The notes: a model not told the origin generated them from the sequence alone. A DNA stretch of 41,968 nt from Caryophanales bacterium UBA3620 (GCA_002375205.1 DFLL01000025.1:1-41968), one strand, 5' to 3'. Positions 16,869 to 26,128 are shown, counted from the first letter of the stretch. Program-made: numbers and translations.

Positions 16869-17372
16869 ATGAAAAAAAATAAGAATTTAAAAATATATTT
16901 TTGGATAATTCCTATATTATTAATTGCCCTCTTTAGTAGTGCTATATGAGACATTTTATCTGCAGACACTTTTACTTATCATTTAATAGTGCTCTACCAA
17001 TGACATTTAATATTGAATCTGGACTTGTAGCAAAAAAATACAGGTAGTACATTAAATATTCCAAATGTAACCAGTGATATTGAAGTAGCAGGTTTAAATT
17101 CGCCTTGGTCTAATTTATACTTCAAGTGCTAGAAATACTAATTGTTACTTATATAGTAACATGAACTTTTGGACAATGTCTCCACTTGAATATGATTCAT
17201 CAGATGGTGCTTACATGTATTATACTAGTAACTACGGATAAAATCGTATTTAACAGTGGGTAATACAAGGTCCACTTTCTATGTAAGACTTGTAATTAAT
17301 TTACTTTCTACTGTAGTATATTCTAGTGGAACAGGTGTTTATAATAGTCCATATCAAGTATCATTATCATAA
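16869..17372 (+). pseudogene. Decayed secreted-protein gene (frameshifts and stops)
   Basis: This 500-nt stretch has no intact gene but keeps coding traces in all three frames. ATG 16869 opens a good signal peptide (Lys-rich head, then FWIIPILLIALFSSA) broken by TGA at 16947. Further pieces read FNSALPMTFNIESGLVA, then STLNIPNV, then NFWTMSPLEYDSSDGAYMYY, and finally VVYSSGTGVYNSPYQVSLS before TAA at 17370. The last pieces match a C-terminal motif common in exported or pilin-like proteins of gut Bacillota (NFWTMSP...RPVINL...SGTGT..NPY). At least three frame changes are needed. No start-proximal RBS is evident. It is a remnant of a surface protein next to the Hint gene. Confidence 0.72.
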
Positions 17373-17382
17373 ACCAAACAAT

Positions 17383-17410
17383 AGAGTGGATTATCTACTC
17401 TTTTTTCTTT
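17383..17410 (+). terminator. Intrinsic terminator after the pseudogene
   Basis: AGAGTGGA (17383-17390) pairs with TCTACTCT (17394-17401) around TTA with one G-U, followed by TTTTTTCTTTTC. Confidence 0.75.
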
Positions 17411-17414
17411 TCTT

Positions 17415-17425
17415 GTGATATAATG
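17415..17425 (+). promoter_or_regulatory. Extended -10 for the YibE/F pair
   Basis: TGTGATATAAT at about 17415-17425, the same extended -10 as upstream of gltX and the TtcA gene. It lies about 20 nt before the GTG start. The -35 region is occupied by the terminator T-tract. Confidence 0.5.
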
Positions 17426-17444
17426 ATATAAAGTTGGTGATAAA

Positions 17445-18518
17445 GTGAAATTAAGAATCAAACTAATATTATTATTTGCATTATCAATAACAAGTATAAT
17501 CTTTGTCTATAATGATTATTTCTTATACAGTACTCCAATCGTAAAAATAACAAATATTGAAGAAGAAAAACATGATAATATTAAAGAAGAATATTATAAT
17601 CAGATAATAACTGGAATAATCCAAAATGGTAAATATAAGGATAATGTAATAGAAATAAAGAATAAAACATCAAAGTCAGGAGTATATGATGAACAAATAC
17701 ATAAAAATACGGAAATTTTTGTAGAATTATCAAATAATGGTACCATAGCAAATTCTATTATAGGAATAAAAAGAGATAAATATATAGTAATATTATTAGT
17801 TATTTTTATTGATCTAATCTTAACTGTTTCGAATAAAAAAGGAATAAAATCATTACTTAGTTTACTTGTAAATATAATAATATCAATAATTTCAATAATA
17901 ATCTTTAAAAATAATTATAAATCAATAAATATATTAATTCTCTATTTATTAGTAGCAGTATTATTTATAATATTATCACTATACATAACAAATGGAAAAA
18001 GTAAGAAGACATTATCTGCAATAATTTCTTCGATAATATCTTTATTAATATCCTTTTCCTTATCATTTCTAATAATAAAACTATTTGGAAAAGATATTAG
18101 TTTTTGGACAATGGAGTACATAGAAGTAATATATGATTATGAGAACTTTTTCTATGTAAGTATTCTTCTATGTGGATTAGGAGCAATAATGGATATATCA
18201 ATAACTATATCATCAGCATTAAATGAACTTATAGAAAAGAATCCTAAAATAAAAGTTCCAATACTAATTAAATCTGGGAAAGAAATATGTAAAGATATCG
18301 TAGGTACCATGAATCATGTAATGCTGTATACCTGCTACTCTAGTATAATACCAATAGTATTTTTAGCTCTAAGAAATGGTATGATAATAGCTAATGCTAT
18401 AAGTTTTTATGGAAATTTAGAATTAATAACAATATTAACAGCATGTATAAGTATAGTACTTGCAATACCAATATCATTATATATTAGCATATATATATTA
18501 AAAGGAGGAAGAAAATGA
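17445..18518 (+). CDS. YibE/F-family membrane protein (first of pair)
   Basis: 357 residues, GTG start behind GGTGA. An N-terminal helix (residues 5-22) leads to an extracytoplasmic segment of about 85 residues. Multiple transmembrane helices follow from residue 110 to the end, with the YibE/F-type polar blocks GLGAIMDISITISSALNEL and GTMNHVMLYTCYS. Family PF07907; the biochemical function is not established and a transport role is only suggested. It overlaps the second YibE/F gene by 4 nt (ATGA), so the two probably form one membrane complex. Confidence 0.82.
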   Translation: MKLRIKLILLFALSITSIIFVYNDYFLYSTPIVKITNIEEEKHDNIKEEYYNQIITGIIQNGKYKDNVIEIKNKTSKSGVYDEQIHKNTEIFVELSNNGTIANSIIGIKRDKYIVILLVIFIDLILTVSNKKGIKSLLSLLVNIIISIISIIIFKNNYKSINILILYLLVAVLFIILSLYITNGKSKKTLSAIISSIISLLISFSLSFLIIKLFGKDISFWTMEYIEVIYDYENFFYVSILLCGLGAIMDISITISSALNELIEKNPKIKVPILIKSGKEICKDIVGTMNHVMLYTCYSSIIPIVFLALRNGMIIANAISFYGNLELITILTACISIVLAIPISLYISIYILKGGRK

Positions 18519-19270
18519 TAACAATATTATCTATGATATTATTCTTCTTACTTTTAATAACAGGTAAGAGTAGAGGGACAAAAACATTTGTAACTTTCTT
18601 TTTAAGTACATTTTTAATTATAACATATATAATTTTAATAAGTTTAGGGATGAATGCAATAATTTTAGCATTAATAGTATGTATACTTGCCTCATGCATA
18701 TCACTATTTATGTTAAATGGATATAATTTAAAAACATTATCTTCATTTATTTCAATAATGATTGTTTTAGTATTTATAACTATCTTAACATATACTATTG
18801 GAAAACTATCAAATATTCAAGGCTTTTCTTCAGATTCAGTAGAAACAATAGGAGCCTTTTCATATTTAATAAATTATGATATGACCAAAGTAATAATAGG
18901 AATGTATTTAATATGTGTAATAGGAACAATAATTGATACATCAATATCAGTAAGTTCTTCAATGAATGAAGTATTAGAAAATAATCCAAAGATAAATGAA
19001 AAAGAATTATATAAATCAGGTATGAATGTAGGAGGAGATATTCTTAGTACGACGATTAATACTTTATTTTTTGCAATAATAAGTAGCTTTATAGGATTCT
19101 TCATGTGGCATAGAAATTCTCCTATAGAAAATATAATAAATCATAAGGTATTTACCCAAACAGTAATAGAATTATTATTATCTTTTATTGCCTCAATATT
19201 AATAATTCCAATTACATCTTATATAAGTTCGAAAATATTATATAAAAAAGATTTGATAAAAGATGAGTAA
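18515..19270 (+). CDS. YibE/F-family membrane protein (second of pair)
   Basis: 251 residues, almost wholly hydrophobic with about six or seven helices. The diagnostic CVIGTIIDTSISVSSSMNEV and GMNVGGDILSTTINTLFFA blocks parallel those of the preceding protein (GAIMDISITISSALNE and the GTMNH region), so the two are paralogues. It lacks the N-terminal soluble segment of its partner. It is translationally coupled to it through the ATGA overlap and an AAAGGAGG site inside the upstream gene. Confidence 0.82.
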   Translation: MITILSMILFFLLLITGKSRGTKTFVTFFLSTFLIITYIILISLGMNAIILALIVCILASCISLFMLNGYNLKTLSSFISIMIVLVFITILTYTIGKLSNIQGFSSDSVETIGAFSYLINYDMTKVIIGMYLICVIGTIIDTSISVSSSMNEVLENNPKINEKELYKSGMNVGGDILSTTINTLFFAIISSFIGFFMWHRNSPIENIINHKVFTQTVIELLLSFIASILIIPITSYISSKILYKKDLIKDE

Positions 19271-19272
19271 GT

Positions 19273-19292
19273 AAGGTAGAGAAATCTATCTT
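19273..19292 (+). terminator. Weak hairpin after the YibE/F pair
   Basis: AAGGTAGA (19273-19280) and TCTATCTT (19285-19292) pair around GAAA with one G-U. There is no U-run directly after, so termination is uncertain. Confidence 0.35.
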
Positions 19293-19347
19293 ATCCTTTA
19301 TACATTGGATAATTTGTGATATAATCTTTATGAAGTGAAGTGAGAAA

Positions 19348-20172
19348 ATGGAAAAATATCAGGAAATAGAAAGAAGTATTATAAAGACATACCGTAAAGA
19401 AATATGGAGCAAGTTTGTTAAAGCAGTTATGGATTATGAACTGATAAAAACTGGTGATAAAGTAATGGTATGTATAAGTGGTGGAAAGGATTCTTTTTTA
19501 TTAGCCAAATGTATTCAAGAATTAGTACGCCACGGCAAGTATCCTTTTGAAGCAAAATATATTGTTATGGATCCTGGCTATAGTGAATCCAATAGACAAA
19601 TGATTGAAAATACCGCTAATGAATTAAATATACCGATAGAAATATTTCAATCAGATATATTTGAAGTAGCAAATAAGCTGTCGCCGAATAGCCCATGCTA
19701 TATGTGTGCAAAGATGCGAAGGGGATTTTTATATAATAAAGCCAAAGAACTAGGATGCAATAAAATAGCTTTAGGTCACCATTTTGATGATGTAATTGAA
19801 ACAACTCTCTTATCAATGTTCTATGGATCAGAAATCAAAACCATGATGCCTAAACTACATAGTGATAACTTTGAAGGATTAGAATTAATTAGGCCATTAT
19901 ACTTAGTAAAAGAAAGTGCTATTATTTCATGGAGAGATAAATATAAATTAAAGTTTATCAATTGTGCATGTTCTTTTACTGAAAGAGCTATAAGTGAGGA
20001 TATAAGTAAAAGAAAAGAAATAAAAAGCCTTATAAAAGATCTTAGAAAAGTAAATAAAGATGTTGATTTTAATATATTTAAGGCACTTGATAATGTAAAT
20101 TTAGATTGTGTATTAAGTTATAAAAAAGATAAAGAAAAACACTCCTTTTTAGAAGAATATGATAAAAATTAA
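19348..20172 (+). CDS. ttcA: TtcA-family tRNA thiolation enzyme (PP-loop ATPase)
   Basis: 274 residues. The PP-loop SGGKDS spans residues 44-49. The pair CYMC gives Cys117 and Cys120, with further Cys206 and Cys208 (NCACS) that could complete an iron-sulfur cluster site. GHHFDDVIET is the second conserved block. TtcA adds sulfur to C32 of certain tRNAs; related TtuA-type enzymes modify U54, and the two are hard to separate by eye, so the substrate is provisional. It is preceded by TGTGATATAAT, an extended -10, and stands alone. Confidence 0.85.
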   Translation: MEKYQEIERSIIKTYRKEIWSKFVKAVMDYELIKTGDKVMVCISGGKDSFLLAKCIQELVRHGKYPFEAKYIVMDPGYSESNRQMIENTANELNIPIEIFQSDIFEVANKLSPNSPCYMCAKMRRGFLYNKAKELGCNKIALGHHFDDVIETTLLSMFYGSEIKTMMPKLHSDNFEGLELIRPLYLVKESAIISWRDKYKLKFINCACSFTERAISEDISKRKEIKSLIKDLRKVNKDVDFNIFKALDNVNLDCVLSYKKDKEKHSFLEEYDKN

Positions 20173-20216
20173 TAATATGCATTTACTTATAAGAAAATAT
20201 ATAAAAGTAAAAAAAT

Positions 20217-20359
20217 TGGGCTAGATAAATATAAGCCCAGAGAAAAATAAAGAATTTTCTATTTAATTATAACAAATTAAATAGAAATGCTATGGCAAAA
20301 GCATACCAAAAAATAATAAAAATTATAGTAGTAAAAGGACTTGAAATATCAGTCCTTTT
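20217..20359 (+). promoter_or_regulatory. Hairpin-rich leader ending in a terminator, upstream of a surface-protein gene
   Basis: Four consecutive foldable elements lie between the TtcA gene and the next gene. TGGGCT/AGCCCA (20217-20239). A perfect 13-bp stem, TTTCTATTTAATT with AATTAAATAGAAA (20256-20287), loop ATAACA. A 5-bp ATGCT/AGCAT hairpin (20287-20304). AAAAGGACT with AGTCCTTTT (20333-20359) running into TTATTAT, which is terminator-like and ends 33 nt before the start codon. The order of structured elements, terminator, RBS and gene resembles a transcription attenuator or riboswitch. I do not recognise a ligand class. The first hairpin read on the minus strand is also followed by a T-run. 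Confidence 0.5.
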
Positions 20360-20391
20360 ATTATATAATTATTATGATAGGAGAAGGTTAT

Positions 20392-21546
20392 ATGAAGAAC
20401 TTTGTAAAAAACAATATAAAACTATTTATTGTATTAGCAGTAGTAATACTAATATCTGTAGTAGGAGCTACTCTTGCTCTAACATTAAGATTTGATCCTA
20501 CTAATATAAATATAAATACCGCTAATGTTGTGGCAAATATAAGATATGAAGAAGATGAAAATCAAAATCAAATAACTTCTATTACAAGTAGTGGTAACAT
20601 GATTCCCATAACACTAGATACAAGTAATATCGCTAACGTAACAAATTCTAGTAGTGTAGTAAAATTTAAATTTTGGGTTTCAGGCAATTCATCTAATCCT
20701 AATAATAGTATTTATGATATATCCCTAAATAATATAACTATGGATTGTGAATTAAAAAGCACTTATATGAAGTGGGTATTATATAAAAATAATACATTAT
20801 TATATAATGGTAATTTTTCTCCAACATTTGATATAATGTCAAATAATAGAATGGTACTTACTACTACACAACAAGATTTAACTCCTACTGAAGATGAGTA
20901 TTTACTTGTTTTATATATTGAAGACTCATGCTCAAATAGTGATGTTAGTACTTGTACAAGTGCATTAGATCAATCAAGTTTACTAGGAAGAAGTTTCAGT
21001 GCAAACATAGCAATAGAAACTGCAACTAAAACAAAGAAAACAAACATTAGAACAACTGGAGAAGAAGTTATATGTACAGAAAATAATACAAGTGTTACTA
21101 AGCCATCATGCACAAGCAAAATGGTCTATGATGGAACTAATCAATTACTACTTAGTGCAGCCATTCCAACTGGTATAACTGTAAATCAAAGTACTGCAAC
21201 AGACGCTGGCGATTATACAATTACCGCTACTTTAAGCAGTGGATATAAATGGTCAGATAATGATAGTGCTAATGATTACATATTTACTTGTACAATAAAC
21301 AAAAGAAGTATAACAATTAGTACCCAAAATCAAACACAAGGAACATTTATAAGTAATCCATCAAAAGTAGATGTAACAAATTTAGCAGTTGGTCATACGA
21401 TAAATAGCATTGAGCTAAGTACAATATCCGCTAGCGGAGGAGATGTAATAACAGCAGGAAACGCTACAATAATTGATACAAATTCTAATGATGTTACAAA
21501 TAATTATATAATAAATTATCAAAGTACTGGAAAAATAGTAGAGTAA
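20392..21546 (+). CDS. SipW-type exported protein with MBG-like repeats
   Basis: 384 residues. The N-terminus (KNFVKNNIK, hydrophobic core, VVGATLALTLRFDPTN) is a variant SipW-type leader. A TasA-like beta domain (about 35-225) follows, with several Cys, then a MBG-like domain (about 245-320: KMVYDGTNQ...DAGDYTITATL..GYKW) and a second, degenerate copy to the end. There is no membrane or sortase anchor. ATG 20392 follows AGGAGAAGG; an in-frame upstream extension runs through the terminator hairpin and is rejected. It probably joins the surface layer made by the SipW-dependent proteins. Confidence 0.75.
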   Translation: MKNFVKNNIKLFIVLAVVILISVVGATLALTLRFDPTNININTANVVANIRYEEDENQNQITSITSSGNMIPITLDTSNIANVTNSSSVVKFKFWVSGNSSNPNNSIYDISLNNITMDCELKSTYMKWVLYKNNTLLYNGNFSPTFDIMSNNRMVLTTTQQDLTPTEDEYLLVLYIEDSCSNSDVSTCTSALDQSSLLGRSFSANIAIETATKTKKTNIRTTGEEVICTENNTSVTKPSCTSKMVYDGTNQLLLSAAIPTGITVNQSTATDAGDYTITATLSSGYKWSDNDSANDYIFTCTINKRSITISTQNQTQGTFISNPSKVDVTNLAVGHTINSIELSTISASGGDVITAGNATIIDTNSNDVTNNYIINYQSTGKIVE

Positions 21547-21551
21547 TAAGT

Positions 21552-21575
21552 TCATGACAAAAGTCATGATTTTTT
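21552..21575 (+). terminator. Intrinsic terminator
   Basis: TCATGAC (21552-21558) pairs with GTCATGA (21563-21569) around AAAA, then TTTTTT. A second small hairpin, TTTACAC/GTGTAAA, follows directly. Confidence 0.8.
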
Positions 21576-21653
21576 ACACATAAAGTGTAAACATAGATAA
21601 TAGGACTAGAAAAAAATGACAATTTGTTATATAATTAATATGAGGTAGATTGT

Positions 21654-23894
21654 ATGACAAAGAAATACTTAGTATTTATAATAATATTATTATTATCGTT
21701 TATATATAGTGTTAAAGCAGAAACTGGTACCGTTATATGCACTGATGGTTCAACAGCGTTATTGAATGTTAGAACGAGTATAGATGGAACAGTAATAGGA
21801 GGACTAACTTGTAATTCTTCTGTTGAAATACTAAATAATAATGCTGGAAATAGTAGTATATGTGATAAATGGTTTCAGATAAGACAAGGAGCACTTGAAG
21901 GATATTCATGTGGTGATTACATTATTATTAATGATACATCAAATAATAATGTATACAGGGAAAGTTTGAAATCGGTAGGCTTTCCCGATAGCTATATCGA
22001 AGACTTAATTAGTATTCATACCATATACCCCAAATGGACATTTGTTCCTTTTAAAACTAATCTCGATTGGAATACCGTTATAGAAAATGAAGGCGTAAAA
22101 GGACGAAATCTAATATACTATACTTATGGAGAAGGATACCGTAGTAAAAAAGATTATAGCTATAATTATGCTACTGATGAATACTATAGGCATCCTACTG
22201 AAACAAATTGGTGGTATGCTAGTGATGAAGCTATAGAATATTATATGGATCCACGAAATTATTTAAATAGTAAGAATATATTCATGTTTGAATCCCTTTC
22301 TTATGAATCGGCATTTCAAACCGCTAATGTAGTGGATAAAATATTAGGAAGTAGTTTTATGCCAACTGTTTATTCGAAATTCAGTGAAGATAATTATACA
22401 AATTCGTTTATAGAAGCTGCTAGTACTTATGACGTTAGTCCTGTTCATTTAGCAAGTAGAATACTCCAAGAACAAGGCTCATCTGGAACAATCGCCTCCC
22501 TTGGCGAAGAATTTACCTATAATGGTAATATTTATAGTGGATATTTTAACTTCTATAATATTAAAGCAACAGGAGAAAATCCTGCTATTCAAGGATTAGT
22601 ATGGGCAATGGGAGGAGTAAATCATACATTAACTTCATATTTAAGGCCTTGGGATAGTCCCCATAAATCAATTATGGGAGGAGCTAAATTCTTAAGTGAA
22701 GACTATATAAGTATTGGACAAAACACTTTATATTTTCAAAAGTTTGATGTATCTCGAACTAGTGGTAGATATACTCATCAATATATGCAAAATGTTACAG
22801 CCCCTCTTACTGAGGGAGTAAAAACATTTAATAGCTATAGTGGAATAACTGGTATTTTTGATGAACCATTAGTATTTATAATACCCATATATAATAATAT
22901 GCCCAGCACAAAAGTAAATGCTCCTATAAATAAAAATCCCAATAGTTATTTAAAAACCATTAAAATAAATGGTAATGATATTAATAACTTTGTTTACGAT
23001 ACGCAAAACTATTATCTTGAAGTAGAAGCCTCTGTTAGTAGTATTAATATTGAAGCTTCAACAATAAATAGTAAAGCTTCAGTTAAGGGAACAGGTACTA
23101 TGTCTTTAGTACCAGGAGAAAATATTAAGACACTTACAGTAACCGCAGAAGATGGTACAGTAAGCTATTACAATCTAACAATAATAAAAAAATCAAAGGA
23201 AGAAAATATAACCATTTCTAATAATAACCTAAAAAATATAAAGATAGATAAAATAGATTTTGAATTTAGCAAAGACACTTTAGAATACAATTTAGATACA
23301 TCCTTTGATATAGATAAAATAAAGATAATATATGAATTTGAAGACAATAGTAGTGAGACTAAAGATGTAGAATTAATAGTTGGGAAAAACATTATTAATA
23401 TTGCATTACCAGTAGATAATTCTATTACTAAAAATTATGTCTTAATTATTAATCGAAAAGAAATTACCATTGACAAAGCACTAAGTAGTAGTGGAATTAA
23501 ATATAATAATGATTATATTTACGGCATAAATATTAATACAAGCATTGATAGTTTATTATCTAATATAAAAAAGAAAAGTAATGGGATATCAGTAAATGTT
23601 ACAGATAAAGAAGGTAATATTAAGAATAGTACTTTTGTAACTGGAGACATTCTAAATATTAAAATAGGTAATAATGAAAAAAAATATATGATAGTTATAT
23701 ATGGAGATGTTAATGGTGATGGAATTATTGATAAATTAGATTACTTAGCCATCTTAAGAGAATATTATGGTTATACAAAGTATAATGGTGCATATAAGGA
23801 AGCCGCCGATGTAAATAGAGATGGTAAAGTGGATAAATTAGACTATTTAGCAGTCCTAAGAGACTACTATGGATATGCAAAGATAAGTCAGTAA
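21654..23894 (+). CDS. Secreted SH3/glucosaminidase protein with dockerin-like C-terminus
   Basis: 746 residues. Signal peptide cleaved after Ala22. A bacterial SH3-like domain (about 25-90) is followed by an endo-beta-N-acetylglucosaminidase (LytD/GH73-type) region (about 245-420), with catalytic-Glu candidate Glu273 in SRILQEQGSSG. Two cadherin-like beta-sandwich domains span about 425-605. Residues 684-746 hold two EF-hand-like repeats, GDVNGDGIIDKLDYLAILR and ADVNRDGKVDKLDYLAVLR, which is a type I dockerin layout. It should cut peptidoglycan glycan strands outside the cell, and the dockerin implies docking to a cohesin-like partner. It sits 10 nt before the anchored protein gene, so they form an operon. 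Confidence 0.88.
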   Translation: MTKKYLVFIIILLLSFIYSVKAETGTVICTDGSTALLNVRTSIDGTVIGGLTCNSSVEILNNNAGNSSICDKWFQIRQGALEGYSCGDYIIINDTSNNNVYRESLKSVGFPDSYIEDLISIHTIYPKWTFVPFKTNLDWNTVIENEGVKGRNLIYYTYGEGYRSKKDYSYNYATDEYYRHPTETNWWYASDEAIEYYMDPRNYLNSKNIFMFESLSYESAFQTANVVDKILGSSFMPTVYSKFSEDNYTNSFIEAASTYDVSPVHLASRILQEQGSSGTIASLGEEFTYNGNIYSGYFNFYNIKATGENPAIQGLVWAMGGVNHTLTSYLRPWDSPHKSIMGGAKFLSEDYISIGQNTLYFQKFDVSRTSGRYTHQYMQNVTAPLTEGVKTFNSYSGITGIFDEPLVFIIPIYNNMPSTKVNAPINKNPNSYLKTIKINGNDINNFVYDTQNYYLEVEASVSSINIEASTINSKASVKGTGTMSLVPGENIKTLTVTAEDGTVSYYNLTIIKKSKEENITISNNNLKNIKIDKIDFEFSKDTLEYNLDTSFDIDKIKIIYEFEDNSSETKDVELIVGKNIINIALPVDNSITKNYVLIINRKEITIDKALSSSGIKYNNDYIYGININTSIDSLLSNIKKKSNGISVNVTDKEGNIKNSTFVTGDILNIKIGNNEKKYMIVIYGDVNGDGIIDKLDYLAILREYYGYTKYNGAYKEAADVNRDGKVDKLDYLAVLRDYYGYAKISQ

Positions 23895-23904
23895 GGAGTA
23901 TGTT

Positions 23905-25218
23905 ATGAAGAAAATAAATTATTTTTTATTAAGTTTGATAATGTTTATAAGTTTTAGTACTAATGCACTAGCATCAGGAGTAAGTATGAGTGGTAATACT
24001 TCTGTTACTAAAGGAAATAGTGTAACAGTAACTGCTAGTGTATCATCTGATAGCCCCTTAGTTAGTATTGAAGGAACATTTATATGTAAAGGCGCCGGTA
24101 CAAATGAAGGGGTTGATATGGTTTTTGATGACTCAAGTAACTCAGTTAAGAATAAGAGTTATAGCATAACAGTAAGACCAACTAGTTCAGGAACAATAAC
24201 TTGTTCAACTTCTGGAGTTAGAATTACAAATATGTCGTCAGATAGTTGGCAATCCCTTTCTGATAAAGTATTTACAATAACCGTAAAAGAACCAGTAATC
24301 GTTCCTCCTAAAACTTATAGTAGTAATAACTATTTAAGTTCACTAGAGATAGACGGATATGCAATATCCCCGGAATTTAATAAAGATACCTTAGAATACA
24401 CATTAGAAGTACCTAATGAAGTAGATAAAATAACAATAAGTGCAACAAGCGAAGATAATACCGCTAGTATTGGTGGTATTGGAGAAAAAGAAGTAGCCGA
24501 GGGCACTAATAAATTTGAAATAAAAGTAGAAGCCGAAAATGGTAATGTTAAAACATATATCTTAACGGTAATTGTAAAAGAATTAGATCCGATAACTGTG
24601 ACAGTATCAGGTAAAACATATACAGTAATTAGAAAAGAAGGATTGCTAGAAGTACCTACTAATTATGAAAAAAATACAGTTAGAATAGGTGAAGAAGATG
24701 TTCTTTGCTACAAAAATAAAAAAACAAAAGATATATTAATAGGATTATCAGATGATAAAGGAAATAATAAATATTTTATCTATGATGAAAAAACAGGTAA
24801 ATTTAGTGACTATAATAATATGTTAGTAAATGGTACTAGTCTAAAACTAATATCTATGCCAAAGGAAGAATTACCAAATGGTTATTCCAAAGTATCATTT
24901 AATTACGATAATAATAAAATAGAAGGTTATCAATATATTGAAAAGGGAGTAACATATGCTGCTGATAATAATATAAAAGGAAGTAGTTTCTATCTATTAT
25001 ATGCAATCAATGAAGAAACAGGAAAAAAAGGAATTTATATTTATGATAGAGAAGAAAATACTATCCAAAGATATAATCCAGACTTAATTCTATCTTATCA
25101 AAATAAATTAGATAAAACCAATCTATATCTATACATTTCCCTAGTCGTAATAGGAGTACTCCTAATAACAATATCTTCTATTTTAATAAAGAAAAAGAAA
25201 GATAAGAAGAGAAGATAA
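23905..25218 (+). CDS. Membrane-anchored surface protein with N-terminal cohesin-like beta domain
   Basis: 437 residues. A signal peptide (cleavage near Ala23) precedes an all-beta domain (about 24-130: VTKGNSVTVTASVSSDS...VSIEGTFIC), whose pattern resembles cohesin/Ig-like modules. A cadherin-like beta-sandwich domain follows (about 145-228: LSSLEIDGYAISPEFNKDTL then EYTL), then a domain of unknown type. One C-terminal transmembrane helix (about 407-427) and a Lys/Arg-rich tail anchor it in the membrane. It shares its beta-sandwich type with the preceding glucosaminidase. The cohesin assignment rests on context plus pattern only. Confidence 0.7.
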   Translation: MKKINYFLLSLIMFISFSTNALASGVSMSGNTSVTKGNSVTVTASVSSDSPLVSIEGTFICKGAGTNEGVDMVFDDSSNSVKNKSYSITVRPTSSGTITCSTSGVRITNMSSDSWQSLSDKVFTITVKEPVIVPPKTYSSNNYLSSLEIDGYAISPEFNKDTLEYTLEVPNEVDKITISATSEDNTASIGGIGEKEVAEGTNKFEIKVEAENGNVKTYILTVIVKELDPITVTVSGKTYTVIRKEGLLEVPTNYEKNTVRIGEEDVLCYKNKKTKDILIGLSDDKGNNKYFIYDEKTGKFSDYNNMLVNGTSLKLISMPKEELPNGYSKVSFNYDNNKIEGYQYIEKGVTYAADNNIKGSSFYLLYAINEETGKKGIYIYDREENTIQRYNPDLILSYQNKLDKTNLYLYISLVVIGVLLITISSILIKKKKDKKRR

Positions 25219-25333
25219 AAAAAAAGAAACAAAATTCAATTCTAAAGAATAACTATATAGTAGTAGGAATTCAAATAAAAGAAATTAAATAATATAATCA
25301 AAACTAAATCATATAATTAATTAGGTGGTCATT

Positions 25334-26128
25334 TTGAAAGAGATAATAAAAAAAATATCCCTATTAGTATTAATATGTTTTAGTTTTTTTTATACCGATA
25401 AAGTAATTAATTATATTAATCAAAATAGCGAATTAATGAAGCAAATTATAAATGCTTCAGAAGAATATAAAGTAAAGGAAGTAAATGGATATATTGAAGA
25501 TGACACAATAATACCTGGTATAAGAGGTAAAGAAATAAACGTACGCCGAAGCTTTAATAATATGAAAAAATATAATACTTTTATTGAAGAATATTTAGTA
25601 TATAATAACATAATGCCTACAATTAGATTAGAAGATAATAAAGATAAATATATTATAAAAGGAAATAACAATAAAAAAGAAGTTTCCATTCTATTAATAG
25701 TAGATTCAAATAATATAAATAAACTAGAAGGCATTAATAATATTACTTTATTTATGCATCATAATATTCTAACAATTGATAATTTAAATAAATTAAAAAA
25801 TAATGAAATATATACATATGGGAACAATGGAACATATAGCAAATCTATTTTAATAAATGACAATACACTCATAAATAATATATCAAATAATCGATCAAAA
25901 TACTGCTTACTTAGAGAAAAAAACATAGAAAACTTAAATGAATGTAAAAATCTAGATATGTATACAATATTATCAATTAAAGGTAGCAACTATAATAGCA
26001 TAAAAGACAATTTGTCTAATGGAAAAATAATAGTATTAGATAATATCAATAATCTAAATAATATAATTAATTATATTAACAGTAAAGGGTACCGGATTGT
26101 ATCGTTAGATAGATTATTAAGAGAATAA
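25334..26128 (+). CDS. Exported NodB-like protein lacking catalytic residues
   Basis: 264 residues with one N-terminal hydrophobic segment (about 8-23). The sequence VNGYIEDDTIIPGIRGKEINV and the C-terminal strand-helix pattern ending GYRIVSLDRLLRE resemble the polysaccharide deacetylase (NodB) fold, but the TFDD and HxxxH motifs are absent. It is therefore probably a non-catalytic homologue. TTG 25334 is taken as the start because AGGTGG ends 5 nt upstream; a GTG at 25325 lies within that site. It precedes the intact deacetylase gene, from which a terminator separates it. Confidence 0.55.
   Translation: MKEIIKKISLLVLICFSFFYTDKVINYINQNSELMKQIINASEEYKVKEVNGYIEDDTIIPGIRGKEINVRRSFNNMKKYNTFIEEYLVYNNIMPTIRLEDNKDKYIIKGNNNKKEVSILLIVDSNNINKLEGINNITLFMHHNILTIDNLNKLKNNEIYTYGNNGTYSKSILINDNTLINNISNNRSKYCLLREKNIENLNECKNLDMYTILSIKGSNYNSIKDNLSNGKIIVLDNINNLNNIINYINSKGYRIVSLDRLLRE

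Noticed and set aside
16947..16949. TGA as Trp (genetic code 4) in the broken gene
   Set aside because: Intact genes here stop at TGA (for example the 4-nt ATGA overlaps at 18515 and 33879) and use TGG for Trp, and the broken gene also has frameshifts and TAG/TAA stops.
20292..20495. 67-codon plus-strand frame upstream of and overlapping the 20392 gene
   Set aside because: It runs through the leader hairpins and continues out of frame into the real gene; no RBS.
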